From Lathyrus oleraceus (lineage: Eukaryota > Streptophyta > Magnoliopsida > Fabales > Fabaceae): a DNA stretch of 64,000 bases. Position numbers and translations under genes: made by a program. The notes beneath the pieces are model-generated. The model was not told where the DNA came from, did not search any database, and saw nothing but the letters and a program-made list of their open reading frames with translations. Every line of letters starts with the position of its first letter. The stretch's first letter is position 1. This document shows positions 39,239-52,182 of the stretch, piece by piece. The DNA is taken from contig NC_066584.1 in assembly GCF_024323335.1 (NCBI RefSeq), forward strand, positions 268,018,344-268,082,343. The letters are read 5' to 3'.

Positions 39239-39244
39239 GGAATG

Positions 39245-39262
39245 TGATGACTCTGCTGGGGA
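39245..39262 (+). other. Ogre A primer-binding site
   Basis: TGATGACTCTGCTGGGGA; two differences from the canonical TGGCGACTCTGCTGGGGA (tRNA-Arg type in Ogre, from memory) found intact at the right end of the window. Confidence 0.88.
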
Positions 39263-39976
39263 GTAGTCCTCAGTGGGCTTAGCCTATCTTTGTTTGTGTG
39301 TATATTATGTTTGCTGTTGTTTATTATGGTTTGTTTTGTATGGTGCTTGGTGATCTCTGTGTGGTTAGATAATTCTTATATCCGACATTGAGAGCTCTTA
39401 TGATAAGAGGGTGGTATAGTATTGTTTTGGCTTACGTGGACTTAATCCTTAATAAGCTGACTTGAGATCCCCCGATCAGTGGAGGCCCCTTTGGGATTAC
39501 TGATGTCACACTAGTACTCGTAGTTGGCATTAATTTTTCCAACCTAGGAGTACGAGAAGTTAAGGACATTAGAACCCTTAACCCATCTTGTCCTTTTAGG
39601 GTGTAGTGCGGTAGCTATTCAGGTGTAGACTTGAATTAGTTGTTACGTGATACTACACTCGGACGAGTTTCTCTTGAGAATATTATCGGTTTGTGAGTAG
39701 TCGTTTAAGCCGGTAATATCCAAAAGATGGAAATATAACTCCGGGAACTCTTTAGAACCTTGTTCTACAGGTGATTATACTCTTAATACATAGATTGTGG
39801 GTCGGATCTTACCCTTGGCTCCATGCTCATGACTCCGGACCTTTGGACCTTGTCTGTGTGCCTTGTGTGGTCCTGTTTGTGATTGTTGCATCATGCACTC
39901 ATTGCTTTCATGAGGATTTTTTCAGTTTTCAAGGAACTTAGAGACTCTGTTTGCAAACATCGCAGATATTTTGATC
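39263..39976 (+). other. Ogre A leader
   Basis: Untranslated leader with blocks shared with the second internal region: GATACTACACTCGGACGAG, TTTCTCTTGAGAATATTAT and CATGCTCATGACTC. No long open frame. Confidence 0.75.
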
Positions 39977-40890
39977 ATGGATGTTGGAAGAAGGAACACT
40001 CGAAAATACAGTTTTAGATGTCTCGTTCTCATGGAATTAAGGAAGCTAGCATATTTTGTGGATGTTCCTAAGGATTTTATAGGCCATTTTGGGAGACTTT
40101 TGTTTGTTATATCTACTGATGTTGAAGATGGTATTCTTTGTACTTTGATTCAGTTGTACGATCCTGTTTACCGGTGCTTCACTTTCTCTGATTATCAGTT
40201 GTTGCCTACCATGGAGGGGTATGCTTTTCTTTTGGGAATACCAGTTTCTGATAGAGCTCATTTTAGTGGGGTGGAAGGAATTCTTGAGTCTAGGGTTATT
40301 GTTGAGGCTATTCACCTGAAGAAATATGACGTAGATGTTAATCTCACTATCAAAGTAGGCATTTGGGGATGACTTCAATTTTTTTGATTGAGAAAGCTTT
40401 TTCTTTTGCAAGCTTTTTCTTCTGGTAGCATGGTGGCTTTTGAAGCTATCCTTGCCTTACTCATATATGGTTTGGTCATGTTTCCCAACATTGATAATTT
40501 TGTTGATGTTAATGCTATTAGGATCTCTTTGGTTGGGAATCTTGTTCCAACTTTGCTTGGGGACACCTATTTCTCCATTCATAAAAGGACTTATAAGGGG
40601 GGTGGAACTACTGTCTGTTGTGCACCTTTACTATACCAGTGGCTTATTTAGCACTTGTTGCAGTCTCATATATTTAAAGAAAATAGGGATTATTTAAGAT
40701 GGTCTCATAGACTTATGTCTCTCACCAATGATGATATAAATTGGTATTTTTCTGTTTATGATGACGTCAAGATTATTGATAGTTATGGGGAGTTCTCTAA
40801 TGTGCCTCTTCTTGGTACACAAGGAGGAATCAACTACAACATGGCTTTGGCAAGACGTCAACTCCAGTTCTCTATGAAGGACAACCCTAA
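39977..40890 (+). pseudogene. Ogre ORF1, 3'-truncated
   Basis: Extra ORF1 found before gag in Ogre elements; its role is unknown. It begins at ATG 39977 with DVGRRNTRKYSFRC, contains QLYDPVYRCFTFSDYQLLPT and EGYAFLLGIPVSD (the ORF1 domain, DUF7745-like from memory), then after a frameshift near 40375 continues AFEAILALLIYGLVMFPNID, GNLVPTLLGDTYFS and LGTQGGINYNMALARRQLQ. It stops being ORF1 near 40885, where a CCTAATAA string joins it to integrase. The coiled-coil tail seen in the second copy is missing. Confidence 0.85.
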
Positions 40891-41465
40891 TAAGATGATG
40901 AAAGATCTTTGTGAAGACTTCAAGATCGAACACAACAACTCATCTCCTTACAGATCTAAGATGAATGGGGATGTAGATGTTACAAATAAGAAAATTAAGA
41001 AGATTATCTAGAAGATGGTTATGACGTATAAGGATTGTCATGAAATTATCCCGTCTTCTTTGCATGGGTATCGTATATATGTACGCACTTCAATTGGGGA
41101 AACCCCTTTCTCTCTTGTATACGGCATGGAAGCAGTGCTCCCTGTAGAGGGTAAGATACCATTAACGCGAGTCTTGATGGAAGCCAAATTGTCTCAGGCT
41201 GAATGGTGTCAAAATAAATATGATCAATTGAATTTGATTGAAGAGAGAAGAAGGACGACTTTGTGCCACGACCAATTATATCAAAAGATAACGAAGAAAG
41301 CGTTTGACCAGAAGGCCTGACCTCGTGTATTCAGAGCAGGTGACATTGTATTCAAGAAGATATTTCTTCCAACACTGATTCTAGAGGCAAGTAGACTCCT
41401 AATTATGAAGGCCTATATGTTGTTAAGAGAGATTTCATGGTGGTGCAATGATTCTTACAACTATG
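40891..41465 (+). pseudogene. Ogre integrase C-terminal remnant
   Basis: Integrase end fused to ORF1 by deletion: KDLCEDFKIEHNNSSPYR, KMNGDVDVTNKKIKKII, HGYRIYVRTSIGETPFSLVY, GMEAVLPVEGKIP, then the charged AEWCQNKYDQLNLIEE helix. Stops at 41008-41010 and 41318-41320 and decay near the end. Gag, protease, RT and RNase H are all gone. LTR B follows within about ten bases. Confidence 0.88.
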
Positions 41466-41474
41466 GATGGTAAG

Positions 41475-44400
41475 TGTAAGACCCTAATTTTTGACCCTAA
41501 GATCCCTCATGCTATCTGATCATTTTCATTGGCTTTAGGATCACATCTTGTCATCTTCCTTACCCCTCATTCATTGGGTTTGCATTGGGAGCAATCACCA
41601 AGCACATTTTATTGTATCATCTTTTAATTTCTTTTGTTCACTAACAAAAATTCCAAAAATATGTCTATGTATAACTTTGTTTCTTTTGTAGGTAGTGTGT
41701 GCATCCACCTGTGCCTCATCTACTTCACATTTAGGGTTTGAGACCCTCATAACAAGAGATCAATCTAAAAACTGTTCAAATTGGCTATAAACATCATATA
41801 TGGGTCCCCATGATCTTCATTTATCATTTTTGATCAAGAATACACCAAGAGTTTGAAGCTTGTTTGCGTTGGAAGCCCTAATTCATCTAGGTATCTTGTG
41901 TGACTTCCTCAACAAGTTTCTTCAACAATTGGTTAAATATTTCAAGGGATTCTTCATTATACATCATATTATGCATATATTATCCTCCATGCGTCCCAAA
42001 GATCAAGAGAACTTCAAGTTTGCAAGTTGGTTCAAAGAGATTGACTAGAGAAAGTCAAATGGTCAAAACTAGGGTTCCCTAGACCCTATCTCCTACAATT
42101 TTGTCATATGAAAATGATTCCAAGATTCAAGTTACTATTTATGACATTCCAAACAACTTTAATATTGACATCAAGAGCTAGTTTTGCATGGAAAGTCTTT
42201 TTTTATGGTGAAAGATTATAGGTCATTTTGTCTGTGCCCTAGTTAAAAGGTTAACTTCCAAGGACCATAACTTGCTGAATTTTTATGATAGGAAGTACAT
42301 CCAAGTTTCATGATTAATTTCAAGATTCCTTATCTAACTTTGAATCTTTGAGAAATTTCAAATTCAACTTGTAAGGGCTTGTGCCAAGAGGAAACATTAT
42401 AGGTCATTTTGGACCATCATCATTGAACAAGCAATTTTCCTCAACTTCTAAAATGCACAATTCCCTTATGAGAAATACAAATGATGTCAAATTTATGACC
42501 AAATCGAAGAGGGATGAAAGATATACAACGTTGGCGATGAAACCTTTTCCATTTGAAGCTCATAGCAAAAGTTATTTAAGGTGGAAAAAGTGGTCATTTG
42601 GCTTTGTACTTAGAAAATTTTCAGCTATGTTTAATTTCTCCAACTTCCACCTCAAAATTCATCATGATCCAAGCTCCAAATATAAACGTGTTCAACATCA
42701 AAGTCCAAGATGTCACATTTCCAAAAAGTCCAAGATCATTTCATTTGGACAAGAATTGAGGGACTTGCGCATGGTTCCTTTGTTGGGTTTCTTTTGGAAT
42801 GTTTTGAATTCAAGTGATCATTTCTTTTTGCATGCTTACATGTGAAGTTTTTAGCATCATTCATCCATATTTGTGGACCTTTTCCACTCATATGACGAGC
42901 CTACCACACGCCCTTGCAAGCATACACCAACATTGCTAAATCTGGCCAAATTTTGAAGTGTGTCAAAAGCAATACAAAACCCTGTAAATACATGGCCATT
43001 GTGATCAGAAGGAGGACCCCCTTTGCCCAAGCTTTGAATTGCATCTTCCCTAACCTCCATTGATAGGATAACCTTCAGGATTTCACTTAAAATTGAGCTT
43101 GAATTCAATTTATGTTTTGGGATTGAAACTCCAAGGATCCAAGCCTTTTGATAATCTCTTTCATCTCTTGCAAGCAAGTAGAAGCAAGCCGAAGCCAATT
43201 GAGATCCAAATCGAGCTCCATTTCTACAAACAGAAGGTGAATTTTGTGAAACTTCAAGCCTTCGATTCTCTTTCAATTCTTCACCATTCTCTTTAGTTTT
43301 TGGTTGGCTGAAGTCCTACCAATGTAGGCAACAAGATTGAGTTGCTTTGAGGTTAAATCGAAGCAACTCAGATTTCAAATCCATGTATCTTTGAATATAC
43401 TTGGAATTGGAAGAAATGGAGGTTCGATTCAAGCTCCTGAGCATTTTTCCATTAAAATGTTGTCCTAACTTTCTATTTTGGTGGTGGTTTTTGGTGGAAC
43501 AGTCCGGTGAGGTCCATCGGAGAAGATGACCGGAGCCCTAGCTTCGGTGGTGCGTTGGCATCCTTCAAACCATTTGATCTGATCTCATGTTCTAATCCTA
43601 GCCCTCGCTTTTTATTACCACGCCTGTACACGCGTTGACTGAGGTGTTTGATTGAAGCGTGCGCTTAGCCATCAGATCTTTCACCTCAATTAATGAGGGA
43701 GATCTGATGATAATTGTTTTTTTGAATTTTATTTTAATTTCTGAATTTTCATTTAATCCCTTTATTTTGTTTAATTCATAATAATTTCATTTTTAATCCA
43801 AAAAATATGGGACTTTCAACAAAAATCTTTAAATATTTTCCTCTTTCATATTTTGAATTAAAATTATTTTTTGGATTAATTTTGGTATTTTTCAAGAATT
43901 AAAGGTTTTTGTGCATATTTTTAATTATTTTAAAATAATTCTCACTTTCCAGAAATTGTGAAACTTTTTGTCTAAGGTCCTTTGACCTTGTTTGACCTAG
44001 GATAAATCCCTTGGCCATTTATTTGGTGTTTTGAAGGGATTTGAGATTTTGTCCATATTAAAATGCATTTTAATTCATTTTAAATGTTTTTTTAATTGAT
44101 TAAATGTCTAAAATTTATGTTGAGCCATTTTTATGGTCTTTGTGATGTTTGACTTTCTGTTTGGCCTTGGTCATGGTTGATTTGAATTTTGATCAAAACC
44201 ATTGGATTTATGGGATTGGTGAAATGTACATTTCATCTCCCAAAATGAATGGATGGTATTGATCAGATGAAATTCGTCTCATGATCAATTTGTGTTTCTA
44301 TTTCCCCTTCCTTCTTTATATTCATATCTATTATTCCATAATCCCTCATTGACCAATGAAATCTCTTTATGTCTAATGCTAGTTGATTCATCAATGACCT

Positions 44401-46203
44401 TGTGCCAGATGAATCAACATGAGCCAGAATGAGATAAGTCCTTCCCATTTTCTTTTAGTGTGTGGTATGTTTTAGGAGTTTGGTTATTTGTACCAAATAT
44501 TTAACATGCATTAACACCTATATTTTTATTGCCCGCCCTCCGATAGTTGTGACTTCTACATAAGTCCAATTACGATTGCTTAAGATAGAGCTAAATTTAA
44601 CCTTCAAGGTATAGCATTCTAGTAAGTGAGATTATAAGTCTCCCATTCTTCATGGCATTGTGAGGGAACTTGAACTTTTTTCCTATCATGGGAGCTAGTG
44701 GCATACTTGTTGAATTATCCCAGTTGGATCCCTTCTCATGGAAGATGTCTTGGTTCAAGGATTCATACTTGTGAATGAATGGTTGAGTGTTAATTACTTA
44801 ATCAATTAAAACTCATCACTAACATTTGGCTAACCATTGACTAATTCTTATTAATGTTGCTTTACTTTCATTTCCATTTACATTTCATGCAACTTGTTTA
44901 TGTTTCAAGTCCTTTTCACTTTGCTCACTTGAGCCATATCTTATGTTTGTATATATTGTTTGATTGTTTTTGTTTTGTTTGTGGTATTAGGACCTTCAAA
45001 ACATTTAACAAACAACAAAATCCCTAAAAAATATTTCTTGGACTATTGGGACTTGATTTGAACTTTTGGACTTAGGATTAGGCAAGATTCCCTATGCTAA
45101 AGGACTTGGCCAATGCGAACTTTTGAGATTGAGCTATCTTTGACTATGCCTTCACCTGATGCAAGAACTTGGACTCTTTGATTCATTTCCTACTTTGTCT
45201 CTGTGCTTAATTTTTACTTTGTTATTATTGTTTATGTCTGATGTTTTGTTCTGAGTTGATCAAGGAATATTTCATCTACTACATTGGAAGATATTGAAGA
45301 CTGCTAGCTATTGGAATGCTTGCTTGGAGTTATGTCTATCTTTATTTGATGCCTTGATCTTCACGATATCTGGATGTTTCTCATTGCTTATTGCTTGTTG
45401 CTTGATTAAAGTCCAAAGGAAAATGGGTTTCTATATGACATTCTTATCTGTTGGATTGTATCACATTGGTCAGATCTTTTCAACTCTTAACTTTTAATTT
45501 TTGCCTAGGCTAGTCTCTTCATCACCTCCCACTTCTTTAATTTCAAAATATCTCCCTCTTTTCAAAAACTTTCTTCGCTTGTGATTTCAAACATAGAGAT
45601 ATTTTAATGATTATAAACGTTGGCCTTATGCCATTGAATTTTAAAACTTTCTCCTAAATCAAACATGTAAATAAACTTAACCATATTGATTTTAATTTCA
45701 AAAAGACAAAAAGAACTAACAACCCCATTCAAATATTTGGCCTTTTGTGCCTTTCCTTGTTAAACCGTTGTTAAAGTCAATTCACCAACTTCTTTGAAAT
45801 TTTTACCACGAACTACGTGGTTTTGATCCCTCATTTTTATGTTGGTACGTAGGCATAAGATCGAAGGTCTTGTCAAACACAAAAATATAATTAATGAATT
45901 CTTTTCTCACCCTCTCACTCTATATTTCATCAAACATCATTTATACCAAAAACATATGCACACAAAAAGGGCTCCTTAGGAGTACCTAGGACAATTTGGG
46001 TGCTAACACCTTTCCTATGTTTAACCAAGCCCTTTACGTATAATCTATGGCATTTTATTATTTTTGATTTGAAAACTTCTTATCTTTGGGTTTTGTTCGT
46101 ACTTAACCCTTTTCTTTTGAAAACAATAAATGCGCGGTGGCGACTCTAGTTTTATTAACGTCAAGTTTATCCATAACTTGATGGTCAGGAATTTAACGCT
46201 ATA
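41475..46203 (+). mobile_element. Ogre LTR B (4729 bp)
   Basis: Starts TGTAAGACCC and ends AACGCTATA, followed by a degenerate primer site. It shares ordered blocks with LTR C along its whole left 80 percent and with LTR A in its right half (ATCGGAGAAGATGACC near 43515, CTCAATTAATGAGG near 43690, the ACTTCTACATAAGTCC block near 44550). It lies after internal region 1 and before internal region 2, so it serves as 3' LTR of one and 5' LTR of the other. Open frames inside, including 42381-42845 and 42857-43276, show no known domain. Confidence 0.9.
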
Positions 46204-46212
46204 GAAATTAAG

Positions 46213-46230
46213 TGGAGACTCTACTTGGGA
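46213..46230 (+). other. Degenerate Ogre primer-binding site after LTR B
   Basis: TGGAGACTCTACTTGGGA, three differences from the canonical 18-base site, ten bases after the LTR end. Confidence 0.85.
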
Positions 46231-47052
46231 GTAGTCCTTAGTGGGTTTAACCTACTTTTTTATTTGTATATATTTGTATATTTTAATGTTTGTTTGTATA
46301 TATTGCTTGTGGGATATAATATGTCAGTTGTGCTTGGTAATCTATGAGTGGTGAGATAAGTTCTAACCTGAACTTGAGTGCAATTAAGATAGGAGGATGG
46401 TATAGTCATGTTCACATGAGTTAAGTGGAGACCCCCTTGGAATTATTGATGTCACATGGGTTAATCCTGGATAGGCATTACTTTTTCTGACCGGGAGTCC
46501 GAGAAGCTGAGGACCGTAGAACATTTAACCCAACTTGGCTTATTTAGGACGTAGTGTGGAGACTGTTCAAGTGTAGACTTGATTCTAGTTGTTACGCGAT
46601 ACTACACTCGGACGAGTTTCTCTTGAGAATATTATGGATTGATGAGTAGTCATCCTAACCTATAATATCTGATAGATGAGATCACGACTCTGGGAACTTC
46701 TTAAAACATTATCTACAGGTTTTTATCCTTAGTACACTCCTTTGGGATGGTTCTTAACCCGACTTCATGCTCGTGACTCACAACAAACCCTTTGATTCTA
46801 GGTTGATCCGATCAAGTCTGATCAATATCAATGGAACTTGGGTGTTGATAAAATGAAAACCATAATCCACCAAAATAGATGATTGATCTTGATGATGACT
46901 TGATCCATCCCTTGACCTTTATTTGTGTTTTCCTTATGTGAGATCCCTTGTTTGTGATTGTTGCATTCATGCATACATGCACATCATAACATTCATCACA
47001 GAAGAATAAATTTCAAGGAAACTAAGGTCTTATTTGAAAATATTTTCAGGCC
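46231..47052 (+). other. Leader of the second Ogre internal region
   Basis: Same ordered blocks as the leader of element A (GATACTACACTCGGACGAG near 46598, TTTCTCTTGAGAATATTAT near 46616). No long open frame. Confidence 0.75.
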
Positions 47053-47371
47053 ATGGATTGTGGACGAAGGAACACTAAGAAGTACATTTTTAGATGTCCT
47101 GATTTGAAGGAATTAAGGAAGTTATCATCCTTTGTATTAGATCCCTTTGATTCCAATAAACGTCGTGGGAAGCTCTTGTCTATGTTATCTAGTGATGTGG
47201 TTGAAGGACTTCTGAGTGTTTTGGTACAGTTTTATGACCCACTTTATCACTGCTTCAATTTTTCCGATTATCAGCTTATGCCTATGTTGGAGGAGTATGC
47301 CCATCTCTTTGGTATGCCCGTATCTGACAAAGTAAATTTTAGTGGATTAGAGAAGATTCCCAGTTCTCATG
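47053..47371 (+). pseudogene. Ogre ORF1, first part, split by a solo LTR
   Basis: Begins at ATG 47053 with DCGRRNTKKYIFRC and contains LVQFYDPLYHCFNFSDYQLM and EEYAHLFGMPVSD, homologous to ORF1 of element A. The frame is open up to the TCATG target duplication at 47367-47371, then continues in frame at 52183 after the LTR. Confidence 0.9.
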
Positions 47372-50300
47372 TGTAGCACCTCAAATTTTCACCTCCCATT
47401 TGTATATACATTTTCATGTTTAGGTCATTAACATTGCATTGTCATTGCATAGTCCATCAAGTCATCAGGCAAGACTGGTCAGGAGATTCAGTTGTGCCAG
47501 GCAATAAGAGCATTCTCCATGAGATCAATGCCCTAGGGTTGGTACGATGAGTTCATGTGACCCAAGGATCATTTTGAAGTGATTTGGCCAAGAATTGGAT
47601 GTTCAGAGATCATCAGTCAATGTGCAATTCATCTGAAACCCTAAAAAGTCAACAGAAGTCAACTGTAAGTTCAACTGTGGATTTGGAGGTGGGAGATGGT
47701 TAAAGATGCCTCATTCATGTTATACAAGTCTCATTTGATATTTCAAACATCAACATTGAAGGATTTGAGGTCAAATCAAAACTTTCCCAAAATAGTAAGT
47801 GACCTGTAATTTGAATTTGCCAAAAATGGAAAGGTTTTCAACTCAAGATTACATCATCAAGAAAGCTTCAAATGAAATTTTGTCCAACATGAAAGTTGCA
47901 TATCTTTCTCTCCCATTTCCAAAAAGTCCAAGATCATGGATTTCTCATGTGTGGTTGAAGAGATATGGAACAATCATGGCAAAGTGTGGTTTGAACTTCA
48001 AATGGGCATAACTTTCAAACCAAAAGTCCAATTCAAGTGGTTCTTTTTGCATTTTTTTGTTTTTATTTTGACCTATACTTTCCAAATCATGCATTGCATT
48101 ACACCAATTATCATCGAATGAGCATTTGGTAATTCACTTGTTTTTTGGAGGGAAAAATTAAAGTTTAAAATTGGTGCATTGTTTACACATTCTACCATTA
48201 CCATTGGCTCCAAAATGATATTTTGAGTGAATTTGAAGGAAAGCTCGTGTACTGTTCATGCATGCATACCATGCATAAAGGTGAAATATCAAATTTGCAT
48301 ATGCACCTTATTTTGGCTAATTCCAATTACATTTGCCTAAACATGATTAGGAGAGTGATTAGGAGGAGGTATATAACACAAACCCTAACTGTTTTCAGCT
48401 AACCATAATCACTTTTTCAGATCTAGATCCAATTCTTGAAATTTTTTCTCTCAAATTTTTCTTCAATTTTCTTCAGTTTTCTTCAAACCAATTCATCATC
48501 CATTGCCTGATTCATCATCTGGAAGTATCATGGAGCATGTTTGAAGCAAGAATCAAGAGAATTGGTGCAAGGTTGAAGCAGCTCGAAGCTTTGATGCATT
48601 AATGGTGAATTCAGATTTGAGAGAGATCGTGCACAATTAATCCTCAATTCTTCTTCCAATCAATCATACAAGCATACTGGAGGAGCATTAAAGCATCACA
48701 AGGCCTTGGATCCATCGAATTTCAGTTCTGCACTTCAAATAGGTTCCAAATCGATCCTCTTATTTCTCAATTTCATTATGCTATTGTTGTTCATCTTTCA
48801 ATGCTGAATATTCTGAGCTTTAGATCATAAAATTCCATGCAGAATTGAGTTAGTTAGGGTTGTTTAAAGTTTGATGTGTAAATGTTCATGGCCTCGATTC
48901 TCTTGATGTGTGTTGAATTAGCCTTAACCATGCATGGATTCGTGCTCTATGTTGGAAGATCTACATGATGATATGTTTAATTGTGATTTCTGAGATTTTT
49001 GTTCTTGAGCATGTGTACTGTTCATGATGAACTCGATGAAGATGATGAAGAACAATCTCCAGGCCGTGTTTTGATCTTTCAAAATGTGTTTTCTGAGTTT
49101 TGCATGTGTTTGTGGAAAGAGGCGCATGTACTGGTCCACGTTTGCATCTGCATGGCAAAATGATTGGCTAGCATTGCTTGACCGTGCCACATGCGCTTAA
49201 TGAAACGCAGAGTTTTGATACTTGGCGCCTTATGTTTTCAAATCCAGTCAGGGATCAATTCCTGGCTGGTGCGTTTTATTCAAATTGCCTTGCCAATTAT
49301 TCTTTTCCCTCCTTTGCCATGTACATGCTTCATACATCTTTTTTATTTTTTTCTTCATCTTCTAAAATTCATATATAATTGAATAATGATCCAAAAAATA
49401 TATGGTTTTTTGCATTGTGTCACATTTTTTGTCTAGTGTTTTATGATCATTTTTCCATAAATTGTGCATGGCTGGAAATTATTTTGTGCTAGGGTTTGTA
49501 AACATGTATGCACTTTGTACCTTGCCTTGCCATATCATTTGTGAAATGCTGAGCTTTTATTCAATGAATCTGAAACTTTACATGTTGAAACTAGACTCAT
49601 TGCTTGACATTTTGGTGTTGATTTGGTATTTTTATCAATTACCATTGCTGTTTTATGAATGTGCTAATTTAGGTGCGACAATTTGTGTCACACCTTGTGA
49701 TGTTCAACTTGATTGATATATTTTCCATGCCAAATGAATTCCAATTGCCTTGATTTTTTGTATGATGCATGTTATGGATGTTGTGATTGAGCATGATTTT
49801 TTTTGGAAATTTTGGAATCATTTCTGATTTAATTGAGATTTTTCATTCTGGACGGTCCCATTTGAGCTTTTGAATTGCTTTGAACTTCATTTGATTGTGA
49901 AATGTTTGTTCCTTATCCAATGAATGTGAAATTTTGCACACTATTTCTAGACATGTTGAATGTTGTTTTGGCTTTGGTTTGAGGTTTTTACCATAATCCA
50001 TCTCTGTTTTATGCCTATGCTAACTTGGTGTGACAATTGGTGCCACACATGTGCTTGTTGTGTTTGCCTTGACTTATGCTATGTGATTGCCATGCCTAAT
50101 GTTGTCCAATGCCTCTAACTTTTTGTGTGATGATCATGTTGAATGTCCTGTTTGCTCATGAATCTTGCCAAGATTATTTGAATCATTTTTGATTTAATGT
50201 GCATTTGTTCATTCTGATGTCACAATGTGGTTACAACTTGTATACCTTTCCATGTTTGGTTCATGAAATAAATTTGGTTAATGATATTGATATGAGACCA

Positions 50301-52177
50301 TTTGGATTGTGTTCTTGATTGATTGAAGTTGCTTCATGTTAAATTTCATGTTATGTTTTGGATGTTTGACCCTCTTTTGACCCTAGGCTTTGACCTAGTG
50401 GTTTGGACTCACTGTTTGGATTGTGAATTTCAGGTTAAGAAGCACTTTGCCATGATTGAAGGGGTTCACTCTTTTGAGTTGATTAAGTGATTGGTGTGGG
50501 CTAACCTTATGTTGTTTTGTAGGTTGATGCCCAGTCAATTGTGTTATGCTCATTGGCTTGTGGCTTGCACACTGTTGCATTGCTTGCTTATCTGTCTGGT
50601 TGTGTGATTGACTGTCTGTTTGATTGTTTGACTTGTATACTAATTGGGTTAGATTTTTTTCAGGTACCTAAGTTGCTTAAGGTCTTTTGAACTTGCTCTT
50701 GCTTTGCTTGGTTGCTTAACCATTGAGGTATAACTCTCTGACTTCATGTAGTCTGGAAGACCTGTCCTGTTATGTGGGCAGGCACCTGTCTGAAGACCTC
50801 CATAAGAGGCAATGCTTGTGTTTGTTTATCTTTGTGCCAAGCAGGAAAAGTCCTCTTATGAGGCAATTGGCAGATAAAAGAGATGTGCAATCCATCTCCT
50901 GCTATTCAGTGTGTCATCCACTTTGCTCACACACCTTGTGTTGATGCATTATGGATATTAACCCAAGATCTTTGTTGTGTCAGTCATCTGTGGAGAAGAG
51001 TTCCTACTTTCTGAACTCCCACACCTTCATTTGTCTGAAGCTCTCCCAGGCCAGGGATAAGAGCTGTGAGGTCTTACCCTCACTTCCCATTTCATCTGCT
51101 TCACCCTAACTCTCAATGTTAGGGTTAAGAGCTAACTACACCCGATTCCAGTTGGCTTGTGTTTCGCAGCTTAACCTTGTGTGAGCCTAATTGTTTGCAT
51201 ATAGTGTGCTTGTATGTATTTGCTTGTGCTGTTTAGGATAGCTTGCTCCCTGTGCAAGTTAGATAGAAACCTCAACCTAGGACCATGGTGAATTTACATG
51301 ATAACTATTAGGATCGAGTCAGTCTCCCTTATAGTTTGTCATTTCTCAGTCTCTGGTTAGGTTAGAAGTTCTTTCCCTGCGTAGGGGAACTACGTCGCCT
51401 TGATCCTCATACCAGATGAGGTACATAGGCAGGAGATGAGCTGATCTCTTCGGGCGCCCTTTTTCTTTTTCAACCCCTTTGTGTTGTGTTTGGAGTCCGA
51501 CGTAAGTCCAGCGATTGGCAGTTGGTTTCCTGCGTCTTGCTTGCTTGTTGGAGTCTGACGTAAGTCCAGCGATTGGCAGTTGGTTTCCAGTGTGTGTTTG
51601 TTGGTTCGGAGTCTGATGTAAGTCCAGCGATTGGCATTCGGTTTCCATGTTTGCCTGTTTGTTTGGAGTCTGACGTAATTGGCAGTCGGTTTCCTGTGTG
51701 GGTTTTGTTTGGCGTGCGTTAGCCGAGCTACGAGTGCTCTGATTTTTCTCTAGTTAGAGAAGATACGTATGCATAGGATGCGACATCCTAGCGAGCACGT
51801 TTCCCCTGTCCCGAACTACGTCGACTCTGATGTCTGTGCCTGACAGACTACGTAGGCCCAGGATGCGATACCCTGCCGAGTCCCGTTTCTTTTGTCTTTT
51901 TGTGTTTCCTTCCAGCCTTGTGCAGTTTGTGAGCAGTCTTTAGCAACCTTCTTTCTATTCTTTTTTAGCGTGGATCCCGTCAAGTACGACGGATGCGTAG
52001 GGGTGCTAATACCTTCCCTTCGCATAACCGACTCCCGATCCCATCTTTCTCTGGTCGCGAGACCATGTCTTTTCCAGGTTTACTTCGAGCGTTTCCTTTC
52101 CGTCTTTGGGATAAATAACGCACGGTGGCGGCTCTGTTGTTTTCGTTTTCCCGCCGGTTTTTTCGTGTAATGCGACA
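47372..52177 (+). mobile_element. Solo Ogre-type LTR in ORF1 (4806 bp)
   Basis: Starts TGTAGCACCTCAAATT and ends TAATGCGACA, flanked by TCATG (47367-47371 and 52178-52182). No primer site or internal sequence. It has a TATATAAC box at 48370, the conserved GTAGTCTGGAAGACCTG block near 50747 and a minisatellite at 51492-51695. Short open frames inside are not genes. Confidence 0.93.
51492..51695. repeat. LTR minisatellite, three full units and one deleted unit
   Basis: Units of about 57 bases: GGAGTCTGACGTAAGTCCAG, then CGATTGGCAGT, GGTTTCC and a TG-rich spacer. The fourth unit has lost part of its core. Compare with five units at 57820. Confidence 0.92.
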
Positions 52178-52182
52178 TCATG

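Noticed and set aside
42381..43276. Open frames of 139-154 codons inside Ogre LTR B
   Set aside because: No recognised domain; the matching part of LTR C does not keep them, so they are chance frames in LTR sequence.
41475..46203. LTR B as a solo LTR insertion
   Set aside because: No matching 5-base duplication was found on its two sides, and a primer site with leader and ORF1 follows it, so it is better read as a shared LTR of a recombinant element.
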